From assembly GCA_024742665.1 (NCBI GenBank), contig JANSYA010000004.1, forward strand, positions 310,001 through 374,000: DNA of 64,000 bases, read 5' to 3'. Numbering within the stretch: the first letter of the stretch is position 1; each line of letters opens with the position of its first letter. The notes under the pieces are model-generated. The model was given only the letters and a program-made list of their open reading frames with translations, was not told the DNA's origin and made no database searches. Source of the DNA: a bacterium. Lineage in GTDB: Bacteria > Spirochaetota > Leptospiria > Leptospirales > Leptonemataceae. Both the position numbers and the translations under genes were made by a program. Of this stretch, positions 52,373 to 60,964 are shown one piece after another.

Positions 52373-54285
52373 TTAAACCCGTAGCCAATGGAGAGTTTCT
52401 TATAACGCAGCAGATACTGCGACCAGTCGAGGATCAGCTTCGAAACGAAGAGCGAAGTGAACATCGAACTCACCAGACCGAAAAAGAGCACGATCGCGAA
52501 GCCCATAATCGGGCCGTCCTTCGGTAAATAAAGAATCACGGCCGCGATCAGAGTCGTGATATTCGCGTCGAGAATGGTCCAGAAAGACGCGGCGAAACCG
52601 CTTTCAATCGCCACCGAGGCCGACTTGCCGGCCCGCAGATCCTCTTTCATCTTCTCGAAAATAATTACGTTGGCGTCCACGGCCATACCGACCGTCAGAA
52701 TCGCTCCGGCAAAACCCGGCAGAGTCAGCGTAAATTCCAGCAAACTCATAATCGCGCCCATGATCAGCAGGTTCAAAAACAGCGCGACGATCGCTACGAA
52801 ACCCACCAGGCGATAGTAGCCGATCATAAAGGCGTTAATGACGATGAATCCGAGCACGATCGAAACAATACCGGCGATGATCGATTCCTGTCCCAGACTC
52901 GGTCCGACGAAAGATACGGACAGAACGTCCAGAGGCATCGGCAGCGCGCCTTCGCGAATCACGCCCGCGATTTCGCCGGCCTGCTCTTTCGTAAACTCGC
53001 CGGTGATCTGCGCCTGGCTGCCGTAAATCGGTTCGTTGATATTCGGATCCGATACGACCCGGTCACCCCACAGAATCGCCATGCGATTGCCGACGTTGGC
53101 TTCGGTGACCTGACCGAATTTTCGACTGCCGGTTTCCGTCAGGCCGAAGGTGATCATATACCAGGCGCTGTTGCCGCTCGGAACGGCTTCCGCGTATTTC
53201 AAATCGCCGCCGTCCATGACCGGGGGACCGAGCACCCGCAGTTCCCGCGGCAGCATCGGCGAACCGCTGTTGCCCCGTGCGCGGCGCCAGAAAAGAAACA
53301 GGCGGCCTTCGTCGAGAGTGATGTTGGCGTTCTTCGAGATTTGATCCATCAGCTCCTGAACGTCCGCCTTATCCGGATTGCCTTCGCGGTAGAGCAGCTG
53401 AATCTCTCGCAATAAACCCAGGTTGCTATCCTGCTGCGCGCGATTCGTCGCCTCGTCGTTTACAATGCGATACTCGACTGTAACCGTATTCTGGATCCGG
53501 TTCATGACTTCGCTGGAGTTTGCGACGCCCGGCATGTCGACGGAGATACTGAAGCTCTCAGGCTGCGCCCGGACTTCCGGCTCGGTCAGACCCTGGGCCG
53601 CCAGGCGTTTATCGATAATAGCTTTCGCTTCGTTGAGCAGCTGTTCTTTGCGTGCGGCGCCCAGATTGAGCGTTTCTTCCAGACGGCGAATATCGGTCTG
53701 CGCCTGACTGAGCTCTTCGGCGGGCGTATCCGCGCGTGCGACTTTCTCTTTCAGGGCGGCCAGTTCGACTTCGTTGACTTCTTTCAGGCGTTCCAGATAG
53801 CTATCGAAGTCCGCGCGAAAGATAGCGCGCATGCCGCCCTGCAAGTCCAGCCCCAGTTTGATCTTTAAGTTCTTGTAGTCGACTTCGGTCAGAAAACCAA
53901 ACAGACGTTCGACTCCGTGGGGTTGCACGCCGGAGCGATTTTCATCGAGCATCTGGCCGTGGGCCTGCATGAGTTCGTTCACCCGCGCCGAAGTAATAAA
54001 CCGCGCTTCGAGTTCGCAGCGATGCGTCGCGGGCGTTTTTTCGTCGGCTGCAGGCACGCAGTCCGAATGGGGGAAGTACAGTTTCAAGCCGTTCTCGCGA
54101 TCGTTAACGAAGTCGCGAATGACTTCCGGTTCAATGCTGTATTTCTCCCCCGCTTCGTTTCGCGCCGTCTCTTTGAAGGTCAGCACCAGGCTCTGATTTA
54201 AGAAATTCGGAGAGATGATAAGCAGGCAGAGGCCCAGCACGGTGACAGCGGTGATGGTTCTACCGATGAGATCTTTAATATCCAT
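52369..54285 (-). CDS. secD: Protein translocase subunit SecD
   Basis: 638 residues, usual length. Six membrane helices and a large periplasmic domain. Signature LKIKLGLDLQGGMRAIFRAD follows the first helix; the pore-side motif of the P1 domain, the QSESFSISVDMPGV-like strand, and FTKEQAGEIAGVIREGALPM are present; helices include GFVAIVALFLNLLIMGAIMS and FAGAILTVGMAVDANVIIFE (the GMAVDANVIIFE motif essential for activity). SecD works with SecF and YajC on the periplasmic side of SecYEG. The periplasmic loop carries a Glu/Lys/Arg coiled coil (LKEVNEVELAALKEKVARAD). ATG 54285; the P/A-rich protein gene lies just upstream. Confidence 0.97.
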   Translation of the reverse strand: MDIKDLIGRTITAVTVLGLCLLIISPNFLNQSLVLTFKETARNEAGEKYSIEPEVIRDFVNDRENGLKLYFPHSDCVPAADEKTPATHRCELEARFITSARVNELMQAHGQMLDENRSGVQPHGVERLFGFLTEVDYKNLKIKLGLDLQGGMRAIFRADFDSYLERLKEVNEVELAALKEKVARADTPAEELSQAQTDIRRLEETLNLGAARKEQLLNEAKAIIDKRLAAQGLTEPEVRAQPESFSISVDMPGVANSSEVMNRIQNTVTVEYRIVNDEATNRAQQDSNLGLLREIQLLYREGNPDKADVQELMDQISKNANITLDEGRLFLFWRRARGNSGSPMLPRELRVLGPPVMDGGDLKYAEAVPSGNSAWYMITFGLTETGSRKFGQVTEANVGNRMAILWGDRVVSDPNINEPIYGSQAQITGEFTKEQAGEIAGVIREGALPMPLDVLSVSFVGPSLGQESIIAGIVSIVLGFIVINAFMIGYYRLVGFVAIVALFLNLLIMGAIMSLLEFTLTLPGFAGAILTVGMAVDANVIIFEKMKEDLRAGKSASVAIESGFAASFWTILDANITTLIAAVILYLPKDGPIMGFAIVLFFGLVSSMFTSLFVSKLILDWSQYLLRYKKLSIGYGFN

Positions 54286-54320
54286 TTACATTCCATTTAC
54301 GCCCGGATGGCGACCGGGAT

Positions 54321-55115
54321 TTACAGGTATCCTTTGCGACTACGGCCGTTCCGCAGACGAAAAATGATAAAAACAAGTATCAGGGCGACGACGAAGATGC
54401 CGTTGCGAACCGTGCGATCGGACCAGATCGAATCGAAGAAACGCGAAATCCAGCCCGGCCCTTCATCGACCTGGCTATCGCCTTCCGCGACTTCCGCGCC
54501 GTCGACCGGTACAGGCTCGGGGTCCACAGCCTGCTGTCCGTCGTCCTGCAGATGCGGAAATTCCCGCGGCGGCTGCTGGAGTTTGTCGTATTCGGGTAAC
54601 AGCTCCCGATCGAATACCGGCAGCTCATCGGCCATACCCTGTGCGACGGGAATCGGCGCGGGTGCGGGTGCTTCAGCCGGAGCGGGTCCGCCAGTCGGAG
54701 TCCCTGCCGGCTGCTGCGCCTCTTCCGTCGCCGCAGCGGCCGGTTTACGCGCGGGCTGCTCTTCGCGACGCGGCGCCGGAGTTTCGCGAGCCGGCTGCCT
54801 GCGTTCCGGAGCGGGCGTCGGTGCGGCCTCGGCCGGCTGTTTCGTTTCGTCTGTCGACGCAGGGACCGGGGTCGGCGCGGGAGTCGGCTGCGTTGGAGCG
54901 GCCTCTTCTTTTTTTTCAGTCCCGGCCGGAGCCGGAGCGACCGGTTGCGTCGGAGCCGGTTCTGTTCCGGCGGGTGGAGTATCTGACGGCGCGGGATCCT
55001 GAGCCGTCAGACCCGTGGCTCCGAAGCCGGCCGCAATACAGAACACCAGAATCGAAACCAGGCGCACGCCTGTTCGGCGGCGCGCAATCAACTGTAAATC
55101 AAAGACGGGTGTCAT
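54321..55115 (-). CDS. Pro/Ala-rich exported protein with C-terminal membrane helix, between yajC and secD
   Basis: 264 residues. N-terminal signal helix (VRLVSILVFCIAAGFGATGL) cut near TAQDP, then about 110 residues nearly all Pro, Ala, Thr, Glu and Gln, a short less biased segment (LPVFDRELLPEYDKLQQPPR), and a single C-terminal helix (NGIFVVALILVFIIFRLRNG) with a basic end. So it is a periplasmic stalk anchored from its C terminus in the inner membrane. Position between yajC and secD, spaced 30 and 35 bases, argues for a part in the Sec accessory complex. The family is not one I can name; it may be specific to this group of spirochaetes. Confidence 0.75.
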   Translation of the reverse strand: MTPVFDLQLIARRRTGVRLVSILVFCIAAGFGATGLTAQDPAPSDTPPAGTEPAPTQPVAPAPAGTEKKEEAAPTQPTPAPTPVPASTDETKQPAEAAPTPAPERRQPARETPAPRREEQPARKPAAAATEEAQQPAGTPTGGPAPAEAPAPAPIPVAQGMADELPVFDRELLPEYDKLQQPPREFPHLQDDGQQAVDPEPVPVDGAEVAEGDSQVDEGPGWISRFFDSIWSDRTVRNGIFVVALILVFIIFRLRNGRSRKGYL

Positions 55116-55144
55116 TTCGCGTTGAAAGATGAAACGAGTCGGAA

Positions 55145-55525
55145 TTATTTTTTGGACTTATCGCGCACGGACGCGACAGCCGACCGCAGGAACTCGACGC
55201 GGGCGCCGTCGCCGATATTCAGCATGATCGTATCTTCTTTGACCGAAGCCACTGATCCAAGAATGCCGCTGGTCGTTACAACCTGATCGCCCTTTTGCAG
55301 GGTCGACAGCATATCTTTTTTACGTTTCTCTTCCTGGCGCTGCGGGCGAATCATCATGAAATACATGAAGACGAAGACGCCGCCGAGAATGAGAAAAAAG
55401 GTCCAGTCAAAACCCGGCGCCGGTGCGCTGCCGCCGCCGGACGCGGGATCACCGCCCTGGGGTTGTGCGACTTCCGCGGGAGAGGGCGCGGCCGATTGCT
55501 GCGCCAGATACTCGGTCCATTCCAT
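55145..55525 (-). CDS. yajC: Preprotein translocase subunit YajC
   Basis: 126 residues. Single membrane helix DWTFFLILGGVFVFMYFMMI followed by the YajC signature RPQRQEEKRKKDMLSTLQKG and strands VVTTSGILGSVASVKEDTIM and NIGDGARVEFLRSAV. YajC associates with SecDF and YidC at the inner membrane. ATG 55525 is preferred since it begins MEWTEYLAQQ; the frame is open to 55561. An N-terminal Gln/Pro/Gly-rich extension of about 30 residues precedes the helix. It is directly downstream of trpD, upstream of the Pro/Ala-rich gene. Confidence 0.95.
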   Translation of the reverse strand: MEWTEYLAQQSAAPSPAEVAQPQGGDPASGGGSAPAPGFDWTFFLILGGVFVFMYFMMIRPQRQEEKRKKDMLSTLQKGDQVVTTSGILGSVASVKEDTIMLNIGDGARVEFLRSAVASVRDKSKK

Positions 55526-55597
55526 GCAAACATGACTCACCGGACCCCTGCCCCTGTCCACAACAAAGGCAGCAGCGAGCCCGGGATGCGGGAAAAA

Positions 55598-56605
55598 TCA
55601 GCAGACCCAGCGCGCGAGCAGCTCCGCGCCCCGTCCGGCGCGAAGGCCCTCGACGCAGGCCGCCGCAGCGGACTTCAAATCGGCGTCATGAACCATGCCG
55701 TAGATCAGCGCGGCGTTCATGGCGATGGTATGGTTCTCGGCGTCGCTGCCCTTGCCTTCCAGAATCGCGCGACTGCGCCGGATCGCGTCTTCGCGGTCGA
55801 CGGGACGCAGATCTGAAAGCGAAGCTCCTTTCAAATCGAAATCTTCCGGAGTCAGCTGGCCCTGGTCTACGATCTTACCCGAGGCGATGCGAATATAATG
55901 CGTGGGAGCGGCCGGCGAGACTTCGTCCAGCCCGTCGTCGGAATGCAAAAGATAGGCGCCCTTGCGTCCCTGAATCGACATCGCGTGGGCCATGCGTTCC
56001 ATATAGTCTTTATGAAAAACGCCGACCACCTGGTAGTTGACCGGCGCCGGATTGGTCAGCGGCCCCAGCAAATTAAAGACGGTCCGAAAGCCCAGACTCT
56101 TGCGCACGGGCGCGGCGTGCTTCATGGCGGGATGCCAGGCCTGCGCAAACAGGAAGGTAATCCCCACCCGGTCCAGCTCTTCGGCCACGGCTTTGGGCTC
56201 CCGGTTCAGGCGCATGCCCAGACCTTCCAGCAAATCCGCGGATCCGGTCGTACTCGATACGGCCCGGTTGCCATGCTTGGCCACGGGAATGTCCAGCCCC
56301 GCCAAAAGAATCGCCGAGAGAGTCGAAATATTGAGCGTGCCCTGGCTGTCGCCGCCGGTCCCGCAGGTGTCGACCAGCACCGGGGGGGCTTCGCCGGGCC
56401 AGCGCAGGGCGGCGTGCCGCATGGATCGCGCGAAGGCTTCGATTTCCGCGCCGGTTTCGCCTTTCAGGGCCAGCGCCGTCAGCAGGGCCGCGGTGCGGGC
56501 CTCCCCCGCTTCGCCGGTCATAATCTGGGCCATGGCCCGGGAGGCTTCGTCCGCCGTGAGGTCTCCTTCTTTCCGCAGGAGTTTCTTGAGTACTTCTCCG
56601 ATCAT
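55598..56605 (-). CDS. trpD: Anthranilate phosphoribosyltransferase
   Basis: 335 residues, standard size. It transfers the phosphoribosyl group from PRPP to anthranilate in tryptophan synthesis. Motifs: N-terminal EVLKKLLRKEGDLTADEASR, ALLTALALKGETGAEIEAFA, the PRPP-site VDTCGTGGDSQGTLNISTLS, and VAKHGNRAVSSTTGSADLLE, then KSLGFRTVFNLLGPLTNPAP. ATG 56605. It has no trp neighbours; it sits between pgsA and yajC, an arrangement that places a single trp gene in the envelope/export run. There is no frame problem. Confidence 0.96.
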   Translation of the reverse strand: MIGEVLKKLLRKEGDLTADEASRAMAQIMTGEAGEARTAALLTALALKGETGAEIEAFARSMRHAALRWPGEAPPVLVDTCGTGGDSQGTLNISTLSAILLAGLDIPVAKHGNRAVSSTTGSADLLEGLGMRLNREPKAVAEELDRVGITFLFAQAWHPAMKHAAPVRKSLGFRTVFNLLGPLTNPAPVNYQVVGVFHKDYMERMAHAMSIQGRKGAYLLHSDDGLDEVSPAAPTHYIRIASGKIVDQGQLTPEDFDLKGASLSDLRPVDREDAIRRSRAILEGKGSDAENHTIAMNAALIYGMVHDADLKSAAAACVEGLRAGRGAELLARWVC

Positions 56606-56666
56606 CGCCTTGTCCTGAATGTGCCTGAATTGTGCTCGTGATTTTCGCAGACGCCCGGCGCGCCGC

Positions 56667-57413
56667 TCAGTTTCCGTCGTCGCCGGCAGCGTTGTCCGGC
56701 GCGGGATTGTCCCGCGGCGTTACTTTCGCGTACGGCGGCAGCATTAGCTTATAGTTCGTAACCAGATAGCGCAGCCCGGAGATCACAGTCATGACCGTGG
56801 TGAGCAGCATCAAATAATAGGGCACAAAGCTCGCGAGCTCATATGAAACGCTCTCTACGTGCGGACCGCTGAAAAATCTCAGCATATTCTCCGTGGCGAC
56901 TTCGTAGGCGCCCTGTCCCGCCGCGCGAGCGGACTCGTAGACGGCGTTGATCGCGCCGCGCTCTTTGTGCGAGATGATCAAAAAGCTGACCAGGATCATG
57001 GTGATGCTGAACATCTGAAAGGCGGTCTTGACTTTGCCGAAGACCGAAGTGCGCAAAACAACGTTCTTGCGCACGGCGAGCCAGCGCATGGCCGTGATCA
57101 TCATATCGCGACCGATGATAATCAGCACCATCCAGAGTTGCACCTGGGCGGATAGAAAGATAAAGGTCAGAAAGGCGGCGGTCACCAGGGCCTTGTCGGC
57201 CAGGGGATCCATGAATTTGCCCAGCTCGGTTTCCTGTTTGAAGCGGCGGGCTATATAGCCGTCGACCAGGTCGGTGATGGAAGCCAGGGCGAATAGACTA
57301 AAGGCGATAATCCGGCTGTTTAAGTCCGGCTGCAGCAATAGATAGATAAAGATCGGGACCGAAAAAAATCGCAGCAGGGTCAGAACGTTGGGGATATTCC
57401 AGACAAATTTCAC
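56667..57413 (-). CDS. pgsA: CDP-diacylglycerol-glycerol-3-phosphate 3-phosphatidyltransferase
   Basis: 248 residues. The CDP-alcohol phosphotransferase motif is exact: DLVDGYIARRFKQETELGKF followed by MDPLADK, giving D-x2-DG-x2-AR-x8-G-x3-D-x3-D. It makes phosphatidylglycerol phosphate, first step to PG and cardiolipin, in the inner membrane. Helices include the N-terminal IPNVLTLLRFFSVPIFIYLL. It is longer than the usual 180-190 residues because a loop (KERGAINAVYESARAAGQGA) is inserted before the last helix. ATG 57413 overlaps the rimO stop by four bases. Confidence 0.95.
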   Translation of the reverse strand: MKFVWNIPNVLTLLRFFSVPIFIYLLLQPDLNSRIIAFSLFALASITDLVDGYIARRFKQETELGKFMDPLADKALVTAAFLTFIFLSAQVQLWMVLIIIGRDMMITAMRWLAVRKNVVLRTSVFGKVKTAFQMFSITMILVSFLIISHKERGAINAVYESARAAGQGAYEVATENMLRFFSGPHVESVSYELASFVPYYLMLLTTVMTVISGLRYLVTNYKLMLPPYAKVTPRDNPAPDNAAGDDGN

Positions 57414-58876
57414 GTGGTCGAACTCCCAATTCGCGTTCCGGTCATATCATACTCGTAAAAACCGGTCAGTTCAACGTCCAGTAAATCGCCGACCTGAAGT
57501 TCGTTTTCTGCGGGAGCTGTCGCGACTTCGGCCGCCTCAGTTTCCACGAAAACCACTTCGTCCACTTCCGGGGCGTCCTGGGCCCGCCGGGCGACAATGC
57601 GGCCGGACCCGGGCTCGATTTGATCCACCATGCAGCGCACGCGCCGCCCGACCCGCTCCCGGTGGAGCTCGCGCAAAACGTCCAGATGCGCCAGGCGCAC
57701 CTCATTGATTCGGCCGGCTTTGGTCTCCGCGTCGATCGGATCCCCGGCCGCGTAGCCCGGGGTTCCCTCTTCGGGGCTGTAGCTGAAGAGCGCCAGCTTC
57801 TCCGGCCGCGCTTCGGTGATAAAGCGCAGCACCGCTTCGATATCGGCTTCGGTCTCGCCGGGATAGCCCAGCAGCAGCGAAGTGCGAATTTCGACATTCG
57901 GCACGAGCCCCCGGATTTTCGCGAAGAGCTTCAGAAATTTTTCAGCGTCGCCATAGCGACGCATCGCCCGCAGCACCGGCGCCGAAACGTGCTGCACCGG
58001 GCTTTCGAAGTACGGCACGATCTTGCCGCGACCGCCTCCCGCGCCGGCGACACCAGACGCCGCAGCGGACAGAGCGCCGGCAAGCGGATCCGACCAGACC
58101 AGGTCGCGCTCGACGATGCCTTCCCAGAGCTGCTCGGTGCGCGGATCGGGATACAGGTACAGCAGACGAATCCAGTGCAATTCCGGAATCGCGTGCAGCT
58201 CTTCCAGAAGTTCGATAAAACCCTGCGGGCTGCCGCCGTACTGGTTCGTGTCCTGGCTCACCAGGCAGATTTCGCGCACGCCTTCCCGGGCCAGCTGCCG
58301 GCATTCGGCGACAATCTCTTCCCGCGGAGTTTCGCGAAAGGCTCCGCGAAAGCCAGGGATCGCGCAGAAGGCGCAGCCGCGATTGCAGCCGTCCGAGATT
58401 TTTACGGCGGCGAAGGGCGTATGCGAAGCTCCCAGGTCGTCCGCGACGTCTTCGTTTTGACGCAGGCCGATCAACTCCGCAGCGCCCGGAGCCTGGTCGC
58501 CTTGAATGCGACCCGGCAAATCGAAACGATCGCCGATGATTTCTCCGGCGCGATGGTACAGACCGGTGCCGAAACTCAAATCGACTTCCGGCAGTTCGTC
58601 GCGCACGGCCGCCGAGTAGCGTTCGCTGAAGCAGCCGGCGAGAATCAATTTCTGTTCGGAACCGGATCGCTTGAGACCGGCGGCTTCCATAACGGTCTGG
58701 ATGGTTTCGACCCGCGCCGATTCGATGAACGAACAGCTGTTGATCAAATGAAAGTCGGAGCTCGTAGCGTCCGCCGCTTTGCGTAAACCGCGGCGGCGCA
58801 GACTGCGCTCCATTTCCCGGGAGTCGGCCTGGTTTTTAGGACAGCCGAGGGTCGTGATATAATAAGTGGCGCTCAA
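57410..58876 (-). CDS. rimO: Ribosomal protein S12 methylthiotransferase RimO
   Basis: 488 residues. N-terminal MTTase domain: ITTLGCPKNQADSREMERSL and HLINSCSFIESARVETIQTV (iron-sulfur Cys ligands), ILAGCFSERYSAAVRDELPE; the radical-SAM motif SDGCNRGCAFCAIPGFRGAF with C-x3-C-x2-C; then the C-terminal TRAM domain (VGRRVRCMVDQIEPGSGRIV). It methylthiolates Asp89 of ribosomal protein S12. TTG 58876 is the start, as the protein begins MSATYYITTLGCPKNQ directly. An Ala/Gly insertion (SAAASGVAGAGG) lies about residue 270. pgsA overlaps its stop. MiaB is excluded by the S12-type PKN and FIESAR sequences. Confidence 0.94.
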   Translation of the reverse strand: MSATYYITTLGCPKNQADSREMERSLRRRGLRKAADATSSDFHLINSCSFIESARVETIQTVMEAAGLKRSGSEQKLILAGCFSERYSAAVRDELPEVDLSFGTGLYHRAGEIIGDRFDLPGRIQGDQAPGAAELIGLRQNEDVADDLGASHTPFAAVKISDGCNRGCAFCAIPGFRGAFRETPREEIVAECRQLAREGVREICLVSQDTNQYGGSPQGFIELLEELHAIPELHWIRLLYLYPDPRTEQLWEGIVERDLVWSDPLAGALSAAASGVAGAGGGRGKIVPYFESPVQHVSAPVLRAMRRYGDAEKFLKLFAKIRGLVPNVEIRTSLLLGYPGETEADIEAVLRFITEARPEKLALFSYSPEEGTPGYAAGDPIDAETKAGRINEVRLAHLDVLRELHRERVGRRVRCMVDQIEPGSGRIVARRAQDAPEVDEVVFVETEAAEVATAPAENELQVGDLLDVELTGFYEYDMTGTRIGSSTT

Positions 58877-58916
58877 TCTGCAGCTCTGGCGACGCGAACG
58901 CAGCGGGTCTTGTTTC

Positions 58917-60101
58917 TTATCGGGCTACGCGCACGATCTCTTCGACTTTGCAGCGACCCGGATCGAGGGGATCCGGCACGCGACGGTACTCGAGCTCTAC
59001 GATTTTACCCGGAGGCCCCGCGACGCGCGGCGGCGAACCGTCGCGAAAGATGCGCACGCCCCCGCCGTTGCCGACGCGAATTTGCAGACGGCTTTCGGCT
59101 TCGAGCGGGCGTCGTTCCCCCGCGGCGATCGTGCGGCCCTGGTGCGAAGTGCCGTCGCCGGACCACTGAAAGTACGAATCGCTGATAAACTGCAATGTAA
59201 CCTGAATTTCGCAGGCCGATTCTCGGGCCGGCGTTTCGCCGCCGGGCTCCGGAGTATTCAGGGCGACCGCGGTCGCGCTGGCCTCCACGCGAAATTCAAC
59301 CCGCGAAGAGAAGTCCGCCAGAATTTGCGGGGTGATTTTGATTTCCCGATTCAGACCTTCGAAGGCGCCGATATCCGGACTCAGGGTTACGGTTTCGCCC
59401 TGGAGGGCCGTAAAGCCGTAGTTCAGATCGTCGTTAATGCGAATGCGAAACTCGCCGCGGGCGGGCTGCCCGGGATTTTGCTCGATTTTTTGCAGGCAGA
59501 ACTTCAAACTCAGGCTGTCCGCCGCGAATCTCAGGGTATTGGAAGTGCTCACGTCTTCCAGCCGCGGCTGCGTATCCTGCTGGGGCAAAGTCGTGGCGAT
59601 AATTTCGCGATTGGGATCGTCGCAGTAGGCGGCCTCCCCGCTCGAACCGCCGGGTCCGCCGAGCTTCGGCAGACTGAGAGTGCCCGTCACGAACAGCGCG
59701 ATGATACCGGCGATGCCCGCGAAAACCAGGGCGACGATCAAGAGGCGCGGATTAAAATTCACGCCGGGCAATGATAGCGACGGCATCGAGATCGACGGCA
59801 GGCGAAAGCCCACGCCGCCGGTCGGCCGGGTCAGTTCTTTCAGCGGCGCTTCCGAGAGATCGATCTGGTGGCCTCGATACAAATTCAGCAGATGGTCGAC
59901 GTCGAGATTCAGGTATTCCGCGTAGCTGCGCAGAAATCCCAGGGCGTAGGTTTCGCCGGGGAAGACGGAGTAGTCTTCGTTTTCCAGGGCGTCGACGTAG
60001 CGCGGCGTAATATTCGTTTCGCGCCCGACGTCTTTCATCGACAGCTTGCGGGCTTCGCGCGCTTCGCGGAGAATCATTCCAACTCGTTTCGAAAGGACCA
60101 T
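58917..60101 (-). CDS. RodZ-like helix-turn-helix membrane protein
   Basis: 394 residues. Cytoplasmic N-terminal HTH_25 domain (ILREAREARKLSMKDVGRET, NITPRYVDALENEDYSVFPG, YALGFLRSYAEYLNLDVDHL), a Pro/Ser linker, one membrane helix (PRLLIVALVFAGIAGIIALF, about 130-150), and a periplasmic part with a C-terminal DUF4115-type domain (FISDSYFQWSGDGTSHQGRT; GNGGGVRIFRDGSPPRVAGP). This is RodZ architecture, which links MreB to the cell-wall machinery; the middle periplasmic part (about 170-310) is extra. ATG 60101. It stands between lolA and rimO in the cell-envelope run. mreB is not in the window. Confidence 0.88.
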   Translation of the reverse strand: MVLSKRVGMILREAREARKLSMKDVGRETNITPRYVDALENEDYSVFPGETYALGFLRSYAEYLNLDVDHLLNLYRGHQIDLSEAPLKELTRPTGGVGFRLPSISMPSLSLPGVNFNPRLLIVALVFAGIAGIIALFVTGTLSLPKLGGPGGSSGEAAYCDDPNREIIATTLPQQDTQPRLEDVSTSNTLRFAADSLSLKFCLQKIEQNPGQPARGEFRIRINDDLNYGFTALQGETVTLSPDIGAFEGLNREIKITPQILADFSSRVEFRVEASATAVALNTPEPGGETPARESACEIQVTLQFISDSYFQWSGDGTSHQGRTIAAGERRPLEAESRLQIRVGNGGGVRIFRDGSPPRVAGPPGKIVELEYRRVPDPLDPGRCKVEEIVRVAR

Positions 60102-60126
60102 AATAGCCTGTGGTAGCCTGTGTAAA

Positions 60127-60924
60127 TCAATCCTCTTTGACGAGGGGGTTCAGTACAACGCGCACGCCGTCATCCGGCTGGTACTGGAAGAGCTTGCCTT
60201 CCAATTTGCGACTCGTGTTAATATCGGAAAATGAAATCGTAGTTTGTTTCCCGTAGCCGTCGCTGGCTTCGGCGCGGCGCACGAGATAGCTTTCGGAATC
60301 GACGAACAGACGGATGCGTTCGTAGCCGCCGATCTTTTCCCGCTGCTCCATATCGAGCACGAAGAAAGTGCCGTCGTTGAATTTGCGGGGCTGCTCGGGA
60401 GTGTCGAAGCGGTAGTGGTACTTGCGAAACAAGCGCTTGAGCCCGCTGGTCGGGTCGGCCGTGAAGACTTCCCGATTGCTCGCGTTCTTCTTTTTTAGAG
60501 TCAGCTCTTGTTTGCCGACGGCGTTCAGTCGCCGAATAAAAAACCACATGATGCGACCGTCGGAGACGATCAGGTTGCCGGCGGGCTGCGAAAACTCATA
60601 GCGAATTTTGCCGGGCTTTTGGTAGTACAGCCGGCCGCTCATATTCTTGACCCGGCCGCCCTCTTTCGTGCTGATCTTAAAGCCGGCCGTAAACTGGTCG
60701 GCGCCGTCGAAGGCTTTCTGGACCGCGCGAGCGACTTCGGCGTGGGAATGCCAGTTCCGGTCGCCTTCCTGAGTCTTGCCGGCCGGCTCCTGAGCCTGCA
60801 CCGGGCCGACTCCCGCCGACACGAGCGCCAATCCGCCCGTCACCAGACCGGCACCAATCAGGATATACAGCAGTCCTCGCAGGTTGCGGGCCGAAAAACG
60901 AATTTTAGATTGCATCAAGCGCAT
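60127..60924 (-). CDS. LolA-like outer-membrane lipoprotein carrier
   Basis: 265 residues. Signal peptide (LRGLLYILIGAGLVTGGLAL, cut near VQAQ). The mature part follows LolA: QKAFDGADQFTAGFKISTKE, MSGRLYYQKPGKIRYEFSQP, AGNLIVSDGRIMWFFIRRLN, QYQPDDGVRVVLN. LolA shuttles lipoproteins across the periplasm from LolCDE. The many lipoproteins in this window would use it. Overall sequence is distant from E. coli LolA but the strand order is right; length exceeds E. coli (about 200) by a Lys-rich stretch. ATG 60924 (or 60915). It follows ftsK on the same strand with a 40-base gap, a common order in diderms. Confidence 0.87.
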   Translation of the reverse strand: MRLMQSKIRFSARNLRGLLYILIGAGLVTGGLALVSAGVGPVQAQEPAGKTQEGDRNWHSHAEVARAVQKAFDGADQFTAGFKISTKEGGRVKNMSGRLYYQKPGKIRYEFSQPAGNLIVSDGRIMWFFIRRLNAVGKQELTLKKKNASNREVFTADPTSGLKRLFRKYHYRFDTPEQPRKFNDGTFFVLDMEQREKIGGYERIRLFVDSESYLVRRAEASDGYGKQTTISFSDINTSRKLEGKLFQYQPDDGVRVVLNPLVKED

Positions 60925-60964
60925 GCGGATCGCTCCAGACAGGGCCTCCGCCAGGAAGCCACAG

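Noticed and set aside
57620..58786. Plus-strand open frame of 388 codons inside rimO
   Set aside because: Antisense to rimO, no domains, composition of a shadow frame.
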